Positions 7,270 to 16,127 of a DNA stretch of 64,000 nucleotides are shown here, piece after piece. The stretch spans positions 1 through 64,000 of the forward strand of contig JACTVG010000003.1 in NCBI GenBank assembly GCA_015660965.1. Reading direction: 5' to 3'. This stretch comes from Methanoregulaceae archaeon (GTDB taxonomy: Archaea; Halobacteriota; Methanomicrobia; Methanomicrobiales; Methanospirillaceae). Under the pieces are notes generated by a model that saw only the letters and a list, made by a program, of their open reading frames with translations, made no database searches and was not told the DNA's origin. The position numbers and the translations under genes are program-made. The first letter of the stretch is position 1, and each line of letters begins with the position of its first letter.

Positions 7270-8250
7270 TCATTTCTTCCCGACACCATAGTATTTTCGT
7301 AAAAATTCTTGAATTTTCTCTGATTCAATATACCCAAAATCAAGTTTTTGTACAATATCATTGATCATCCAAGAGAGTTTGATGATTTTCTCTGAAAATT
7401 TGTTTTGCATTAGATCAGCAATTCCAATGATACCCTGAAGGGGGTTCCGAATTTGGTCATTGAGTATTGCAAACTGTTGCATGTTCTTTTCAATCTGCTC
7501 AAAGGCCTCCATTTTAAGATGATCAATCTCTCGTCGTTCAGTTATATCCCTAGCAATAGCAAGAACCGCCTTCTGCCCATACTGATCAAAGATACGGGCA
7601 TTGATTTCAACGAGTATAATCTTTCCTTTTTTTGTCCGGTAACCAGTCTCAAACAGCACGAACCCATCGGACCTTAAGCGCCCTACCAAAGGAGAAATAC
7701 CATCGCCTTCTTCCGCCATTATGATCGATGCCGGAGACATCATTACTAGCTCTTCTCGTGAATATCCTAATACTATGACTGCAGCATCATTTGCTTCAAT
7801 AATTTTTCCGGAAAGATTCCCTTCATTAAACCTATATATAAGCACTGGATCGATAATGCTGTTAAAGAATAAGCGATAATTTTCCTCACTTTGAACAAGG
7901 GGACTTTTAAGCTGCAGTTGGGATGACTCCAGTTCCACGATCACCGCATTCACACCCACACCCACACCGAGACTGGAGATTTCATCGTTACCCTTTACAG
8001 GAACTCGTTCAGAGAAAACTCGAGCTACTCCAATGGCGTTCACACGTGAACTCAAATGCGACAGTCGTGAAATTACAGATTCATCAAGAAGTATAAGAAT
8101 AATAACGCCGAAAGCGATCCCAGAAATGATCAGAAGAGAAATGAAATAAACGATGGTTGACTTTCCAAGGTCAGATGCTATTAAGTATACTGCAAAAAGG
8201 ACTATTAGAGTAGCACCAAGAGTTATGATAGTTTTAGTTCGTATTTTCAC
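7270..8250 (-). CDS. Membrane sensor with HAMP-like and PAS domains and a His-less kinase-like tail
   Basis: Two transmembrane helices lie close together at the N-terminus (about residues 8-26 and 32-55), leaving almost no outside sensor domain. A HAMP-like segment follows (about 57-110), then a PAS domain with EENYRLFFNSIIDPVLIYR and DITERRE (about 120-240). The last 80 residues resemble the dimerisation helices of methanogen PAS kinases (QFAILNDQIRNPLQGIIG), but the phospho-acceptor His position is Gln and there is no ATPase domain. Archaeal proteins of this style are common in Methanomicrobiales. It cannot autophosphorylate by the usual route. It may form dimers with other kinases or act as a sensor-only protein. 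Confidence 0.75.
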   Translation of the reverse strand: MKIRTKTIITLGATLIVLFAVYLIASDLGKSTIVYFISLLIISGIAFGVIILILLDESVISRLSHLSSRVNAIGVARVFSERVPVKGNDEISSLGVGVGVNAVIVELESSQLQLKSPLVQSEENYRLFFNSIIDPVLIYRFNEGNLSGKIIEANDAAVIVLGYSREELVMMSPASIIMAEEGDGISPLVGRLRSDGFVLFETGYRTKKGKIILVEINARIFDQYGQKAVLAIARDITERREIDHLKMEAFEQIEKNMQQFAILNDQIRNPLQGIIGIADLMQNKFSEKIIKLSWMINDIVQKLDFGYIESEKIQEFLRKYYGVGKK

Positions 8251-8604
8251 AGAACATCAAGTACCGTATCGTGCATCGAAGTCCAAACCAGATATTACAT
8301 TGATTCATTGAAGAGTTTATCGCTCTATATGTAGAAAATTGAGACTAAAAGTTTCAAGAGTTAATGGAATAATTCAAACATTCTCACTGCCCAAACAAAG
8401 CAAAGGCTTACACTTGTAAGAAATACAAAATCACCTACCTGTATTCGATTTCATTTGCTCTTTTCTTATCTTTCGCCAAAAGAATTAAAGATTCGTCAAT
8501 TTCTGGGAGGAAAAATAGTTTAACTAAAATTGGATGCAGCTGGGAGATTGCTATGAAATATTGACAAAAAATAATTTCTGAATAATAAGTAACAATGAGG
8601 ATGT
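8251..8604. other. Intergenic region, AT-rich, nothing recognised
   Basis: About 350 bases without a credible ORF on either strand. The promoter of the 78-residue gene should lie in its right part. A GAGG (8594-8597) precedes the ATG at 8605. Confidence 0.35.
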
Positions 8605-8841
8605 ATGGATCACCGTGATCGGAAACCTAGCTGTGCCGCAGAAGCACTTTGGGGCATCCGAACTATCATTGTCAATGGCAAATCGATTGGTATTTCTGGA
8701 CTTTGTGATGCAATCATAGATGTTCAAGACCTAAATCTTATTGCTAAAGAAGACATTAAATCCGCACTCCTTGAAAGGGTATCATGTCACAACTATATTC
8801 CAGAAACCCTTAGAACAGCTTATGCAGATGCGTTCTTTTAG
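8605..8841 (+). CDS. Small conserved methanogen-type protein (paralogue of the 15840-16124 product)
   Basis: A 78-residue soluble protein without a recognised family name. The core IIVNGKSIGISGLCDAIID, followed by LNLIAKEDIKSALLERV and NYIPE, aligns end to end with the 94-residue protein at 15840-16124 (MIDDKETGIDQLDWIINEV, KLNLKDDDTIQDELIKRT, NYVPS). The paralogue carries an extra N-terminal CSICGG; here only one Cys (SCAAEA) is in that position. It precedes an arsenate reductase-like gene in the same direction, and its paralogue lies beside a cupin and rubrerythrin. A link to thiol or oxidative chemistry is plausible but only inferred. Confidence 0.65.
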   Translation: MDHRDRKPSCAAEALWGIRTIIVNGKSIGISGLCDAIIDVQDLNLIAKEDIKSALLERVSCHNYIPETLRTAYADAFF

Positions 8842-8870
8842 AATATAAATCTTTAAAGGAGAGATATAAC

Positions 8871-8894
8871 GTGAAAAAATTACAAAATGATTAA
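8871..8894 (+). other. Seven-codon ORF behind a strong ribosome binding site
   Basis: AAAGGAGAG (8855-8863) is followed by GTG at 8871 and a seven-codon frame (MKKLQND) ending at TAA 8892-8894. It may be the remaining start of a deleted gene or a leader ORF for the downstream arsenate reductase-like gene. A chance occurrence is possible. Confidence 0.25.
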
Positions 8895-8920
8895 TTGTAG
8901 TTAGACAATAGGGTGGACTG

Positions 8921-9343
8921 ATGATACGGAAAAAGAAAGTGCTTTTCATTTGTACCGCGAACGCTGCCCGTTCTCAGATGGCAGAAGGATACCTACGATC
9001 GAAATATGGTAACAAATATGACGTTTTCAGCGCTGGTACAAGGAAATCACGAATCAGCGAACGTGCAATCATGGTAATGCGAGAGATTGGCATTGATATC
9101 TCGAATAAAAATTCAAAAACACTTGACGAAGTCGCAGGAATGAAGTATGATATTGCTGTGACATTGTGTGACCGAGCACATCAGGTCTGTCCAATTGTTC
9201 CTTTTGCTGAAAAGACAATCCATCGGGGATTTGATGATCCGCACTTAACTCCAGGAACTGATGAAGAGGTACTTATTGGGTACCGAAAAGTAAGAGACGA
9301 GATTATTCAATGGATCGATAAAGAGTTCATAAAAATTCAATAA
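8921..9343 (+). CDS. arsC: Arsenate reductase, low-molecular-weight phosphatase type
   Basis: The 140-residue protein starts with VLFICTANAARSQMAEGYL, the phosphatase-fold P-loop CX5R(S/T) with Cys and Arg in CTANAARSQ. It also has the downstream Cys in TLCDRAHQVCPIVP, which thioredoxin-coupled ArsC enzymes use for disulfide relay, and the acidic FDDPH loop (general acid). It would reduce arsenate to arsenite using thioredoxin-type electrons in the cytoplasm. No arsR or arsenite efflux gene is adjacent; the partner upstream is the 78-residue protein. A GGGTGG ribosome binding site precedes the ATG. A low-molecular-weight protein tyrosine phosphatase role is the alternative. Confidence 0.85.
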   Translation: MIRKKKVLFICTANAARSQMAEGYLRSKYGNKYDVFSAGTRKSRISERAIMVMREIGIDISNKNSKTLDEVAGMKYDIAVTLCDRAHQVCPIVPFAEKTIHRGFDDPHLTPGTDEEVLIGYRKVRDEIIQWIDKEFIKIQ

Positions 9344-9366
9344 TGGATACCCCCATCAATCTCGCT

Positions 9367-9999
9367 TTATTTATTTTCTTCACTTTGTTTGGCCGGGCAG
9401 AAATTACAGATAGAATAACAGACTTCCTTTTCCTTGTCACGAATCAGACAATAAAATTGGTAATTTCTTTTTTCAACTGTAAATCCCCCAGGAAAAGGCA
9501 TCCCAACGGGATGACCGGGTTCATCAAGAACAAACATTGTGTATGCGGCAATCAAGTAGTAGAAGAGCCGGTTTCTTGGGTGCCGAAAATACGGGTTCCG
9601 TTCTGAACCCCAATCATCCCATGCAAAACATCCAGAAGGTAACATATCACAGAAAGCATCAAAAGTAGGACGGTCCTGAAATTCTATTCCCATTTGACTA
9701 AATACTCCGGCATGGAAATCAGCGAGAAGCTTGTGGTGCTTACCGAAAAGCTGGTCTATGAAAAAGGGACGTATTCTTTCACGGTACGGTGAAGGGAGTT
9801 TCTCAATTTCATTATTGAGTCTTCCACCAATAACTTGCAGTTCAAAAAGTGAGAAGGTGCGTACTTCCTTTGCAATGATAGTTCCGAGCTCCCCTTTGGT
9901 ACTTGCGTCTCGGAGTCGAGTAGCAATTACTCGAATTCCAGCAGCATCCTCAGAGAACTCTTCCATAAGTGCTACTGTAATAGGCTCACTAGTTGTCAA
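9367..9999 (-). CDS. DUF2115 (UPF0305) family protein
   Basis: A 210-residue soluble protein that matches the DUF2115 family of methanogens as I know it: an N-terminal helical region, then GRLNNEIEKLPSPYRERIRP, FFIDQLFGKHHKLLADFHAG, and a C-terminus with four Cys (YCLIRD, VCYSICNFCPA) that could bind metal or a cluster. No function is established for the family. It is convergent with arsC (23 bases between the stops) and divergent from the malic enzyme gene. Confidence 0.8.
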   Translation of the reverse strand: MTTSEPITVALMEEFSEDAAGIRVIATRLRDASTKGELGTIIAKEVRTFSLFELQVIGGRLNNEIEKLPSPYRERIRPFFIDQLFGKHHKLLADFHAGVFSQMGIEFQDRPTFDAFCDMLPSGCFAWDDWGSERNPYFRHPRNRLFYYLIAAYTMFVLDEPGHPVGMPFPGGFTVEKRNYQFYCLIRDKEKEVCYSICNFCPAKQSEENK

Positions 10000-10174
10000 T
10001 GTTGGTCCTTCTTAGTTACATAATATATCGAGCTACACAAAGGTATTGATCAGGACTAGGAGTGGTATCATCCCAAGATTGTTGTTTTAATTGTAAGATT
10101 TGACGTCGTGGATTTAAACAACAAGATTCAAGGCTTTTCATTACGTTCATTGAATTAACAGATACACGAAAAGC

Positions 10175-11392
10175 ATGAAACGCAGGCAGCAGAAAAAACG
10201 GGATGTTTTTTCGGAATCGCTCGAACTTCATGAAAAATTTCATGGTAAGATCGAAGTCCATTCCAAAGTCCCCTTAACAAACCGACGGGAACTCTCTCTA
10301 GCTTATACCCCAGGCGTTGGGGCGGTCTGCAAAGCAATCTATCAGAACCAAAACCTCGCATACAAGTATACTCTGAAAGCCAACACCATTGCGATTGTAA
10401 CGGATGGTTCGCGTGTTCTGTCGTTAGGAAACATTGGAGGATATGCTGCAATCCCCGTTATGGAAGGAAAAGCTCTCCTCTTCAAGAAGCTCGCAGATAT
10501 CGATGCGTTTCCTATCTGTTTTGAGAATTACCATACAGAATTTGCCGATGAGATTAAGAATATCGCACCAGTTTTTGGAGGGATCGCTCTTGAAGACATC
10601 GCAGCACCGAAATGCTTTGAAATTGAGGAAGCCCTTCAGGATATCGGAATCCCTGTCATGCATGATGACCAACATGGAACTGCTGTTGTGGTTCTCGCTG
10701 CTCTACTTAATGCGTGTAAGGTCACAAAGCGAAAGTTTGAAGATTTGAACATCGTTGTTTGTGGTTCAGGAGCTGCAGGGTTTGCTATTATCCGAATGCT
10801 AAAGTCAATTGGATACGATCCGAATCTTTTCCCACCTGTAAATGATATTATAGTCTGTGATTCGAAAGGAATCATACACCGGCATCGCGAAGGGTTGTAC
10901 GGTAATAAATATAAGTTCATCATGAGCGAGGAGACAAACAAGGACGGTAAGACTGGAACACTTGCTGATGCAATGCAAGGAGCGGATGTGTGTATTGGTG
11001 TCTCGGTACCAGATATTATCACTCCAAAAATGGTCCGGTCAATGAAGAAAGATCCGATTATTTTTGCACTTGCAAACCCATCTCCGGAAATTCATCCCCA
11101 TGACGCGTTACTTGCCGGGGCAGCAGTCGTTGGCACAGGACGTAGTGAATTCCCTAACCAGATCAATTACGCCCTTGCATTTCCCGGGATATTCCGTGGA
11201 GCTCTTGATGTCTGTGCCAAACGAATCTCTGACGAGATGAAGTTTGCAGCGGCACATGCTCTTGCAAACTATGTTAAAAGACCACGAAAGGATCGGATCC
11301 TACCCCGAGTACTCAACCGTGATGTTGTAAAAGCCGTTGCACAGGCAGTACGAGAAGCTGCTATTTCAAGCGGGTGCGCACGAACGATTTGA
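10175..11392 (+). CDS. NAD(P)-dependent malic enzyme
   Basis: The 405-residue protein has the malic enzyme signatures: YTPGVGAVCKAI near the N-terminus, the metal-binding and catalytic segment IALEDIAAPKCFEIEE followed by VMHDDQHGTAVV, and an NAD-binding Rossmann domain with GSGAAGFAI. Later motifs are FALANPSPEIHP and GTGRSEFPNQINYALAFPG. It is the short form without the phosphotransacetylase-like extension. It oxidatively decarboxylates malate to pyruvate and CO2, so in a methanogen it would supply pyruvate and reducing power. It stands alone with its own promoter region; the next gene follows by 75 bases. Confidence 0.95.
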   Translation: MKRRQQKKRDVFSESLELHEKFHGKIEVHSKVPLTNRRELSLAYTPGVGAVCKAIYQNQNLAYKYTLKANTIAIVTDGSRVLSLGNIGGYAAIPVMEGKALLFKKLADIDAFPICFENYHTEFADEIKNIAPVFGGIALEDIAAPKCFEIEEALQDIGIPVMHDDQHGTAVVVLAALLNACKVTKRKFEDLNIVVCGSGAAGFAIIRMLKSIGYDPNLFPPVNDIIVCDSKGIIHRHREGLYGNKYKFIMSEETNKDGKTGTLADAMQGADVCIGVSVPDIITPKMVRSMKKDPIIFALANPSPEIHPHDALLAGAAVVGTGRSEFPNQINYALAFPGIFRGALDVCAKRISDEMKFAAAHALANYVKRPRKDRILPRVLNRDVVKAVAQAVREAAISSGCARTI

Positions 11393-11467
11393 AAGCAATT
11401 TTATTAAATTCACTTCATGTTTTTTTATCGTAACGATTATGTATTTCGACATACAGAGCACCTTCTG

Positions 11468-12157
11468 ATGGGGGTGATAATTGAAAATCCCAAATTAAGG
11501 GATCGACATTTTGTTTTCACTAGTCGACATAATGCCGGCCGGCAACTTGGGGAATTTCTTAAAAAACGTCCGGGTATCACGGTACCAATTGTATGCGCAA
11601 TTCCTGCCGGGGGAGTTCCAGTTGGTATTGAAATCGCTCATACGCTTCGTGCTCCCCTTACACTAATTATCGTCCGCAAAGTTCAGATACCAGGGAATAC
11701 CGAAGCGGGGTTCGGTGCAGTGACGTGGGATGGACAAGTAGTTCTTAATGAGAGGCTGCTTACCTTGCTCAACCTCTCAGATAGCGAGGTTCAGGAAGCA
11801 ATTGCAACTACTCAAAAGAATGTCACGAATAGGATCAACCGATTTTTAAGTGGTCGTAATTTTCCCGATCTTGCAGGAGCAACTGTAATCCTGACCGATG
11901 ATGGACTCGCTTCAGGATTCACAATGTTGGCAGCGATCAAGAGTGTTCGAAATAAGCGTCCTGCCAAAATTATAGTTGCTGTCCCAACAGCCCCAGTATC
12001 ATCTGCATCTCTAATCGCAAAACAGGTCGACGAATTGATCTGTCTAAATATTTGCACTGGATTCCGGTTCGCTGTCGCAGAAGCTTACCAACACTGGTAT
12101 GATCTTAGTGACAAAGAAGTACTAGATGAACTAGCGACAGTTCAAAACAAATTATGA
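11468..12157 (+). CDS. Phosphoribosyltransferase-domain protein
   Basis: The core has the phosphoribosyltransferase fold with AIPAGGVPVGIEIAHTL near the N-terminus and the PRPP-binding-like loop ATVILTDDGLASGFTMLAAI. These are typical of the stand-alone 'phosphoribosyltransferase' proteins related to bacterial putative PRTases, not of purine or pyrimidine salvage enzymes. The substrate is unknown. The frame is open from 11417, but residues before ATG 11468 (MGVIIENPKLRDRHFVF) do not look conserved, so that ATG is chosen. It lies downstream of the malic enzyme gene in the same direction. Confidence 0.8.
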   Translation: MGVIIENPKLRDRHFVFTSRHNAGRQLGEFLKKRPGITVPIVCAIPAGGVPVGIEIAHTLRAPLTLIIVRKVQIPGNTEAGFGAVTWDGQVVLNERLLTLLNLSDSEVQEAIATTQKNVTNRINRFLSGRNFPDLAGATVILTDDGLASGFTMLAAIKSVRNKRPAKIIVAVPTAPVSSASLIAKQVDELICLNICTGFRFAVAEAYQHWYDLSDKEVLDELATVQNKL

Positions 12158-12187
12158 AAAAAGTAGTCCCAAAAAATGTTCGTAAAT

Positions 12188-13037
12188 TTAGATTAAACCA
12201 GAACCCGATTGTTTTTTCGGAATAAAGGCATTTTTAATTAGATCGCTCGAATATACAGTCGGGATAGAACCGGTTTTCGCATAGATATAGAGCGCGACCA
12301 CGAAGATTCCATTCATCACCGATGCGACAATGGCGAGGATTATAATTAGAAGGATAAAGAAGGGGAGTGCGATCAGTAAACCTGCGAAACCGGCAACAAA
12401 CATAGCTCCTATAAGAAAGATTACTCCAACAAATGCGATTGCTGCAAATACGACTCCAATAGAGATGTTTCCTACTACAGCCTCACCCCATGTTTTCTTG
12501 AAGAGGGTAAGAGATTCTTTCATCGATGTAAAAACACCCTTTTCTTCAAAGATCATCACAGGGACAACAAACATTGTGACAAGACTCCAAACACCTCCAG
12601 CTAATGCGGCAGCAATCTTACCAAGCAACCCCGACCGTTCTTCAATCATCCGTAGAATAAGACCTACAGTAGCAGCAATAATAGCCCATGCCAAGATTCG
12701 AATTGATATGACGCACAGCATTCTCAAGCCCTTCCCAGAGGGTTATATTCCGACCCTGTAAGTGAGCATTGACACAAGTTATCAATCCGGTATTGAAGAA
12801 TATGACAACAAAATAGCTGATGACGTAGAGAACAAAGAGAAGAAGCAGTGAACCAACTCCTTTTGTAGTCATGAACATTACATTCCCGCTAATCAATAAC
12901 GGGATGAAGAAGGATATAATGACCAGCAATGTAAAAAAGCCAGAGAGAATCGGGAATGCAAGAAGTTTTTTATCTTGCATAAGGATTTCCCAGCTTGCTT
13001 TGACAAGTTCAAAACTCCGTGAAATACTGTCAAACAT
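12188..13037 (-). pseudogene. DUF6159-like polytopic membrane protein, single-base frameshift
   Basis: Two overlapping reverse frames together make one 283-codon membrane protein. The first (from ATG 13037) begins FDSISRSFELVKASWEILMQ and has three hydrophobic segments. The second continues with ILAWAIIAATVGLILRMIEE and several further helices to a stop at 12188. Removing one base from the CC at 12691-12692 (GG on the coding strand) joins HINSN-L to AWAIIAATV seamlessly, and the total length becomes divisible by three. The family (DUF6159 as I recall) consists of 6-7-helix membrane proteins of unknown function. The frameshift may be a sequencing error or a genuine inactivation. Confidence 0.7.
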
Positions 13038-13140
13038 GTAACAGATATTTTACGGATAACTCGATGAAGATATTTTAGGAATCAATGACTCTATAATAAT
13101 CCCCTTATTTTAAATTAATTTGAAAGGTCTTTAGAAAATT

Positions 13141-13941
13141 TCAACTCACATATTTCCAGAAGGTAGTGAGGGCTTGCCAGATTTGTTCCCGCAGTGATTC
13201 AATCCGTTTGCGATTTACTTCGCCGCCCCCTCCTTCAGGTTCATATAGCGCCCTATTTACCTCTATTTGTATCCACGGGATACCCTTACGCCAGTAATGA
13301 GCGTTCGAGATAAAACCACCCGAAAATGGATTGTTGATTGCCACTTCACTCTCAAGAGAGAATTGTTCTTGGAATGCTTTGACAAGATAGTGGATCCACA
13401 CCACTGAGCAGGTTGCAACATTTCCTTTTTTAGCTCTTCCATAACGATCACCATTATTTCCTAAACAAATCAGAGGACGGTGTTTTCCGACATCTTTCTG
13501 TTTAGAAGATCCATATGGAAGCATAGAATGGCAATCGAACGCAACTTTGACGGGGTGTTGATCTATTAGTTCGTCCACTTCCTGATGGTAGGGAAAATAA
13601 TATTTTACAAGTAGTTGGTGAATGTGCTGCATATCGGGCAGCTTTCCCAGTTGATATACTTCCTTACCATCAATGGTACGGACTTTTATAATCCCATCGG
13701 AATCCTTTGGAGGTAAAGGTAACGGAGGACGGTTGAGATCGATTACCATACGAGAAACTGGTGCATCAATAAACGCGATGACACGATCCCGAAAATTAAA
13801 GAGCGTTCGTGTTTCAGGATCGCAATAATAGAGTAGTTCATCTTCGTTGAGAGCGAGGAGATTCCTGACTTCAAGAGGGACTTCTATACCTCCGTGAGGA
13901 ATTGAGATCAAGAAAGGATATCGCTGCACGATTAATATCAC
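13141..13941 (-). CDS. N-formylglutamate amidohydrolase family protein
   Basis: The 266-residue protein has family motifs: an early SIPHGGIEVP, then VSRMVIDLNRPP, the metal-type motif VAFDCHSMLP, NPFSGGFISNAHYWRKGIPWIQIEVNR, and a C-terminal helix. Members hydrolyse N-formylglutamate to glutamate and formate, the last step of one histidine degradation route, through a zinc-dependent carboxypeptidase-like fold. No other hut gene is nearby, so the substrate in this organism is uncertain. The gene is isolated, on the reverse strand. Confidence 0.85.
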   Translation of the reverse strand: MILIVQRYPFLISIPHGGIEVPLEVRNLLALNEDELLYYCDPETRTLFNFRDRVIAFIDAPVSRMVIDLNRPPLPLPPKDSDGIIKVRTIDGKEVYQLGKLPDMQHIHQLLVKYYFPYHQEVDELIDQHPVKVAFDCHSMLPYGSSKQKDVGKHRPLICLGNNGDRYGRAKKGNVATCSVVWIHYLVKAFQEQFSLESEVAINNPFSGGFISNAHYWRKGIPWIQIEVNRALYEPEGGGGEVNRKRIESLREQIWQALTTFWKYVS

Positions 13942-14085
13942 CTTCTATAATGTCTTATAAGGGTAATATATCGCATTTAACAATTTGACAATAAAATCAT
14001 CACACGTCTTCTTTGCATTGTTGCCAAACGTGAAGCACAATAATCGATAGTAACAATTTCACCTAGAATTGAGTGTCAGAAAAAA

Positions 14086-14283
14086 TTAAGGTTTTTTCAC
14101 AGTCAATTTGTGTCCTTCCACATCGATGCTATACCATGTGGGATTTGATAGCAAATCCAAGGCATTGATTTTCATATCGATGATTTCAGAATAATTAAAA
14201 GAGTCATATTTTTTCTCATTTTTCTCCATCCAGAAAACGACAATACCATTCTCCATTTTTTTACTGCTTACAATTTTTTGCAT
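14086..14283 (-). CDS. Small hypothetical protein
   Basis: A 65-residue protein, mixed charged and aromatic (KKMENGIVVFWMEKNEKKYD), ending in a short Lys-Lys-Pro tail. No family recognised. The regular alternation of strand-like segments suggests a small beta-rich domain. It may be cotranscribed with nothing else; 142 bases separate it from the next reverse gene upstream. Confidence 0.5.
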   Translation of the reverse strand: MQKIVSSKKMENGIVVFWMEKNEKKYDSFNYSEIIDMKINALDLLSNPTWYSIDVEGHKLTVKKP

Positions 14284-14424
14284 AATATTCGATCTTCTGT
14301 GAGGGATATGATACTATCTGATCTGGAAAAAATAAGGGGTTACATAAAATCGTTGAAGAATCATCTTGTACAATTTGTCAAACCTGTATCCATTTTGAAG
14401 ATAAATACTTCAAACGGCCCGTCT

Positions 14425-15030
14425 TTATTTTGTTTCGATTATCTCACTTCGAACATCAATGACTTTTACTCGATCTTCAGGTTTTGCGTCCATATCAATA
14501 ATATCGTCAACAAACGTCGTAAGCTGTGTCATTAGAAAGGGATCAAGACTTTTTTCTACCGCAAGGAAAATCCCAGGAGACTCTAAAAGCCTCAATTTAC
14601 TTGTTACAAAATGAATGAATTTTGAAATGTTAAGCGATGGGATATAGATGAGCATTGTACTAATAGAATCAAAAAGAATACAGGGTTTTTCATTAGGAAA
14701 TTTATTCAGAACCTCAGTAATAGCAATCCCGAGATCGGTAATGTTGGCAGGATTATTTACGAACTTACAGTTTTTTACATCTGAAGGCACTTTTCCAATT
14801 GCATATTTCGTAATCGCATCAACGAACTGGATTTGTGAAATGTCGAGTCCATTGCTATCATAGTTTTTCAGAAGAGTTGCATATGGTTGGTTAGTCGTGA
14901 CGATAATCACAGGATGTTTAGCGGAAAGGAGTTGTCTGATAATCTCAATATTGTTGGTTTTCAATTTATCTGCTGCTGACATTATAAGATACAGCTTTTT
15001 TTCACCCGTCAGACTAATTGCAAAAGCCAT
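14425..15030 (-). CDS. KaiC/RecA-like (DUF835-like) protein without a P-loop
   Basis: The 201-residue protein has the alternating strand/helix pattern of the archaeal DUF835/KaiC-like domain: VIIVTTNQPYATLLK, IQFVDAIT, the Walker-B-like strand CILFDSISTMLIYIP, and IFLAVEKSLDP. A canonical Walker A P-loop is absent, so ATP hydrolysis is unlikely. Archaeal proteins of this type are often fused to or paired with signalling proteins. Here the start lies 12 bases downstream of the stop of the membrane protein gene 15043-15672, so the two form an operon and probably one signalling unit. Confidence 0.65.
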   Translation of the reverse strand: MAFAISLTGEKKLYLIMSAADKLKTNNIEIIRQLLSAKHPVIIVTTNQPYATLLKNYDSNGLDISQIQFVDAITKYAIGKVPSDVKNCKFVNNPANITDLGIAITEVLNKFPNEKPCILFDSISTMLIYIPSLNISKFIHFVTSKLRLLESPGIFLAVEKSLDPFLMTQLTTFVDDIIDMDAKPEDRVKVIDVRSEIIETK

Positions 15031-15042
15031 ATAATGCTCACA

Positions 15043-15672
15043 TCACCGTTTTAAAAATTCGCGGAACGCATTAGGAATATCGTCACGTTCCTCGGCAACA
15101 GCTTTGTTTATAGTTTTGAGGTTCGCAAGGATTTGTTCGGTATTTTTAATCTGGATCAATATTGAATCCAATACGTCCTGAGTAGCGAGACCTGATTTTT
15201 GAGAAAGTGCGTCGTAAATTGCCCGAAAATTATCAAGTACGAGTTCAACTGGGAGTTTCAAACGGAGGCTGTATTCCGTCATATAACCAATGAGAGCCGC
15301 ATGTTTCTTTTCAATCTCATTTTTTGATGTGAGAAGCTGTTTCTGGAACATTTCTTTCTCTTCAGAAAGCAATCCAACAAGTATAGCAGCACACATAAAC
15401 ATTGAGGCACTTACAACGGAATTCCAAGTGAGAGTGCTTAAGAGTGCATATGTTACTGAAAGATGCAAAACAGCGAGAAAGAATGCAATCCAAATTGTTT
15501 TTCTTTGATACCAGATTCCCGCAATGATAATTAATATGTAATAAAATTGTGTATACCCGGTATCAAGATTCGTCCAGTAATGTATGACAATTTCACAAAA
15601 CACACAGACCGCAGCAAGCATCGCCAGGATTGCCAATCTCACAATATTCTCAGAAAAGTCTCGCTCGCTCAT
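15043..15672 (-). CDS. Membrane protein with a kinase-dimerisation-like tail
   Basis: The N-terminal 110 residues contain four hydrophobic helices (about 10-30, 38-58, 60-78 and 85-100) resembling a membrane-embedded sensor. They are followed by a coiled-coil region and a helical segment YSLRLKLPVELVLDNFRAIY, which resembles the helical hairpin of histidine kinases without a His phospho-acceptor. No ATPase domain follows. It is the first gene of a pair with the KaiC-like protein 14425-15030. I infer a sensor/partner signalling module; no experimental family function is known to me. Confidence 0.6.
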   Translation of the reverse strand: MSERDFSENIVRLAILAMLAAVCVFCEIVIHYWTNLDTGYTQFYYILIIIAGIWYQRKTIWIAFFLAVLHLSVTYALLSTLTWNSVVSASMFMCAAILVGLLSEEKEMFQKQLLTSKNEIEKKHAALIGYMTEYSLRLKLPVELVLDNFRAIYDALSQKSGLATQDVLDSILIQIKNTEQILANLKTINKAVAEERDDIPNAFREFLKR

Positions 15673-15839
15673 TAATTACTCCTTTTAAATTGTCTATAAA
15701 CATGCTTATTTTAAAAATATATCGCAAAAATTGAGTTAAAACAACAATATACCCATTAAAACACGCTTTAAAGAATTTTACATCATTGGCGGCGTTTTTA
15801 ATTATAAAATACGTGATATTAAAGGGTAGGAAAATATAT

Positions 15840-16124
15840 TTATTGGTATAACTTTGATTTTCGATATTCTTTAAGTAAAGCAAATTTATATTCCTTGATT
15901 TTTTTTGAAGGTACGTAATTCAGTTGCTGTGTGCGTTTGATTAACTCATCTTGAATCGTATCGTCATCCTTCAAATTAAGTTTTGCAACCTCGTTAATTA
16001 TCCAGTCCAACTGATCGATGCCCGTTTCTTTATCATCAATCATAATTTTTTTTGTTTTAATTTTATCTGGAGGAATTCCACCACAAATTGAACAGTAGTA
16101 ACCTTCCTTATCATCACTATCCAT
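15840..16124 (-). CDS. Small CxxC protein, paralogue of the 8605-8841 product
   Basis: A 94-residue protein starting with an acidic segment and CSICGG (a CxxC, possibly metal- or thiol-active). It then follows the same core as the 78-residue protein beside arsC: KKIMIDDKETGIDQLDWIIN, LNLKDDDTIQDELIKRTQQL, NYVPSKK and a basic C-terminal helix. It starts 3 bases after the stop of the cupin gene on the reverse strand, so it is the second gene of that operon. Across the divergent promoter lies rubrerythrin. This context suggests a redox or stress role, which is inference. Confidence 0.7.
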   Translation of the reverse strand: MDSDDKEGYYCSICGGIPPDKIKTKKIMIDDKETGIDQLDWIINEVAKLNLKDDDTIQDELIKRTQQLNYVPSKKIKEYKFALLKEYRKSKLYQ

Positions 16125-16127
16125 GGA

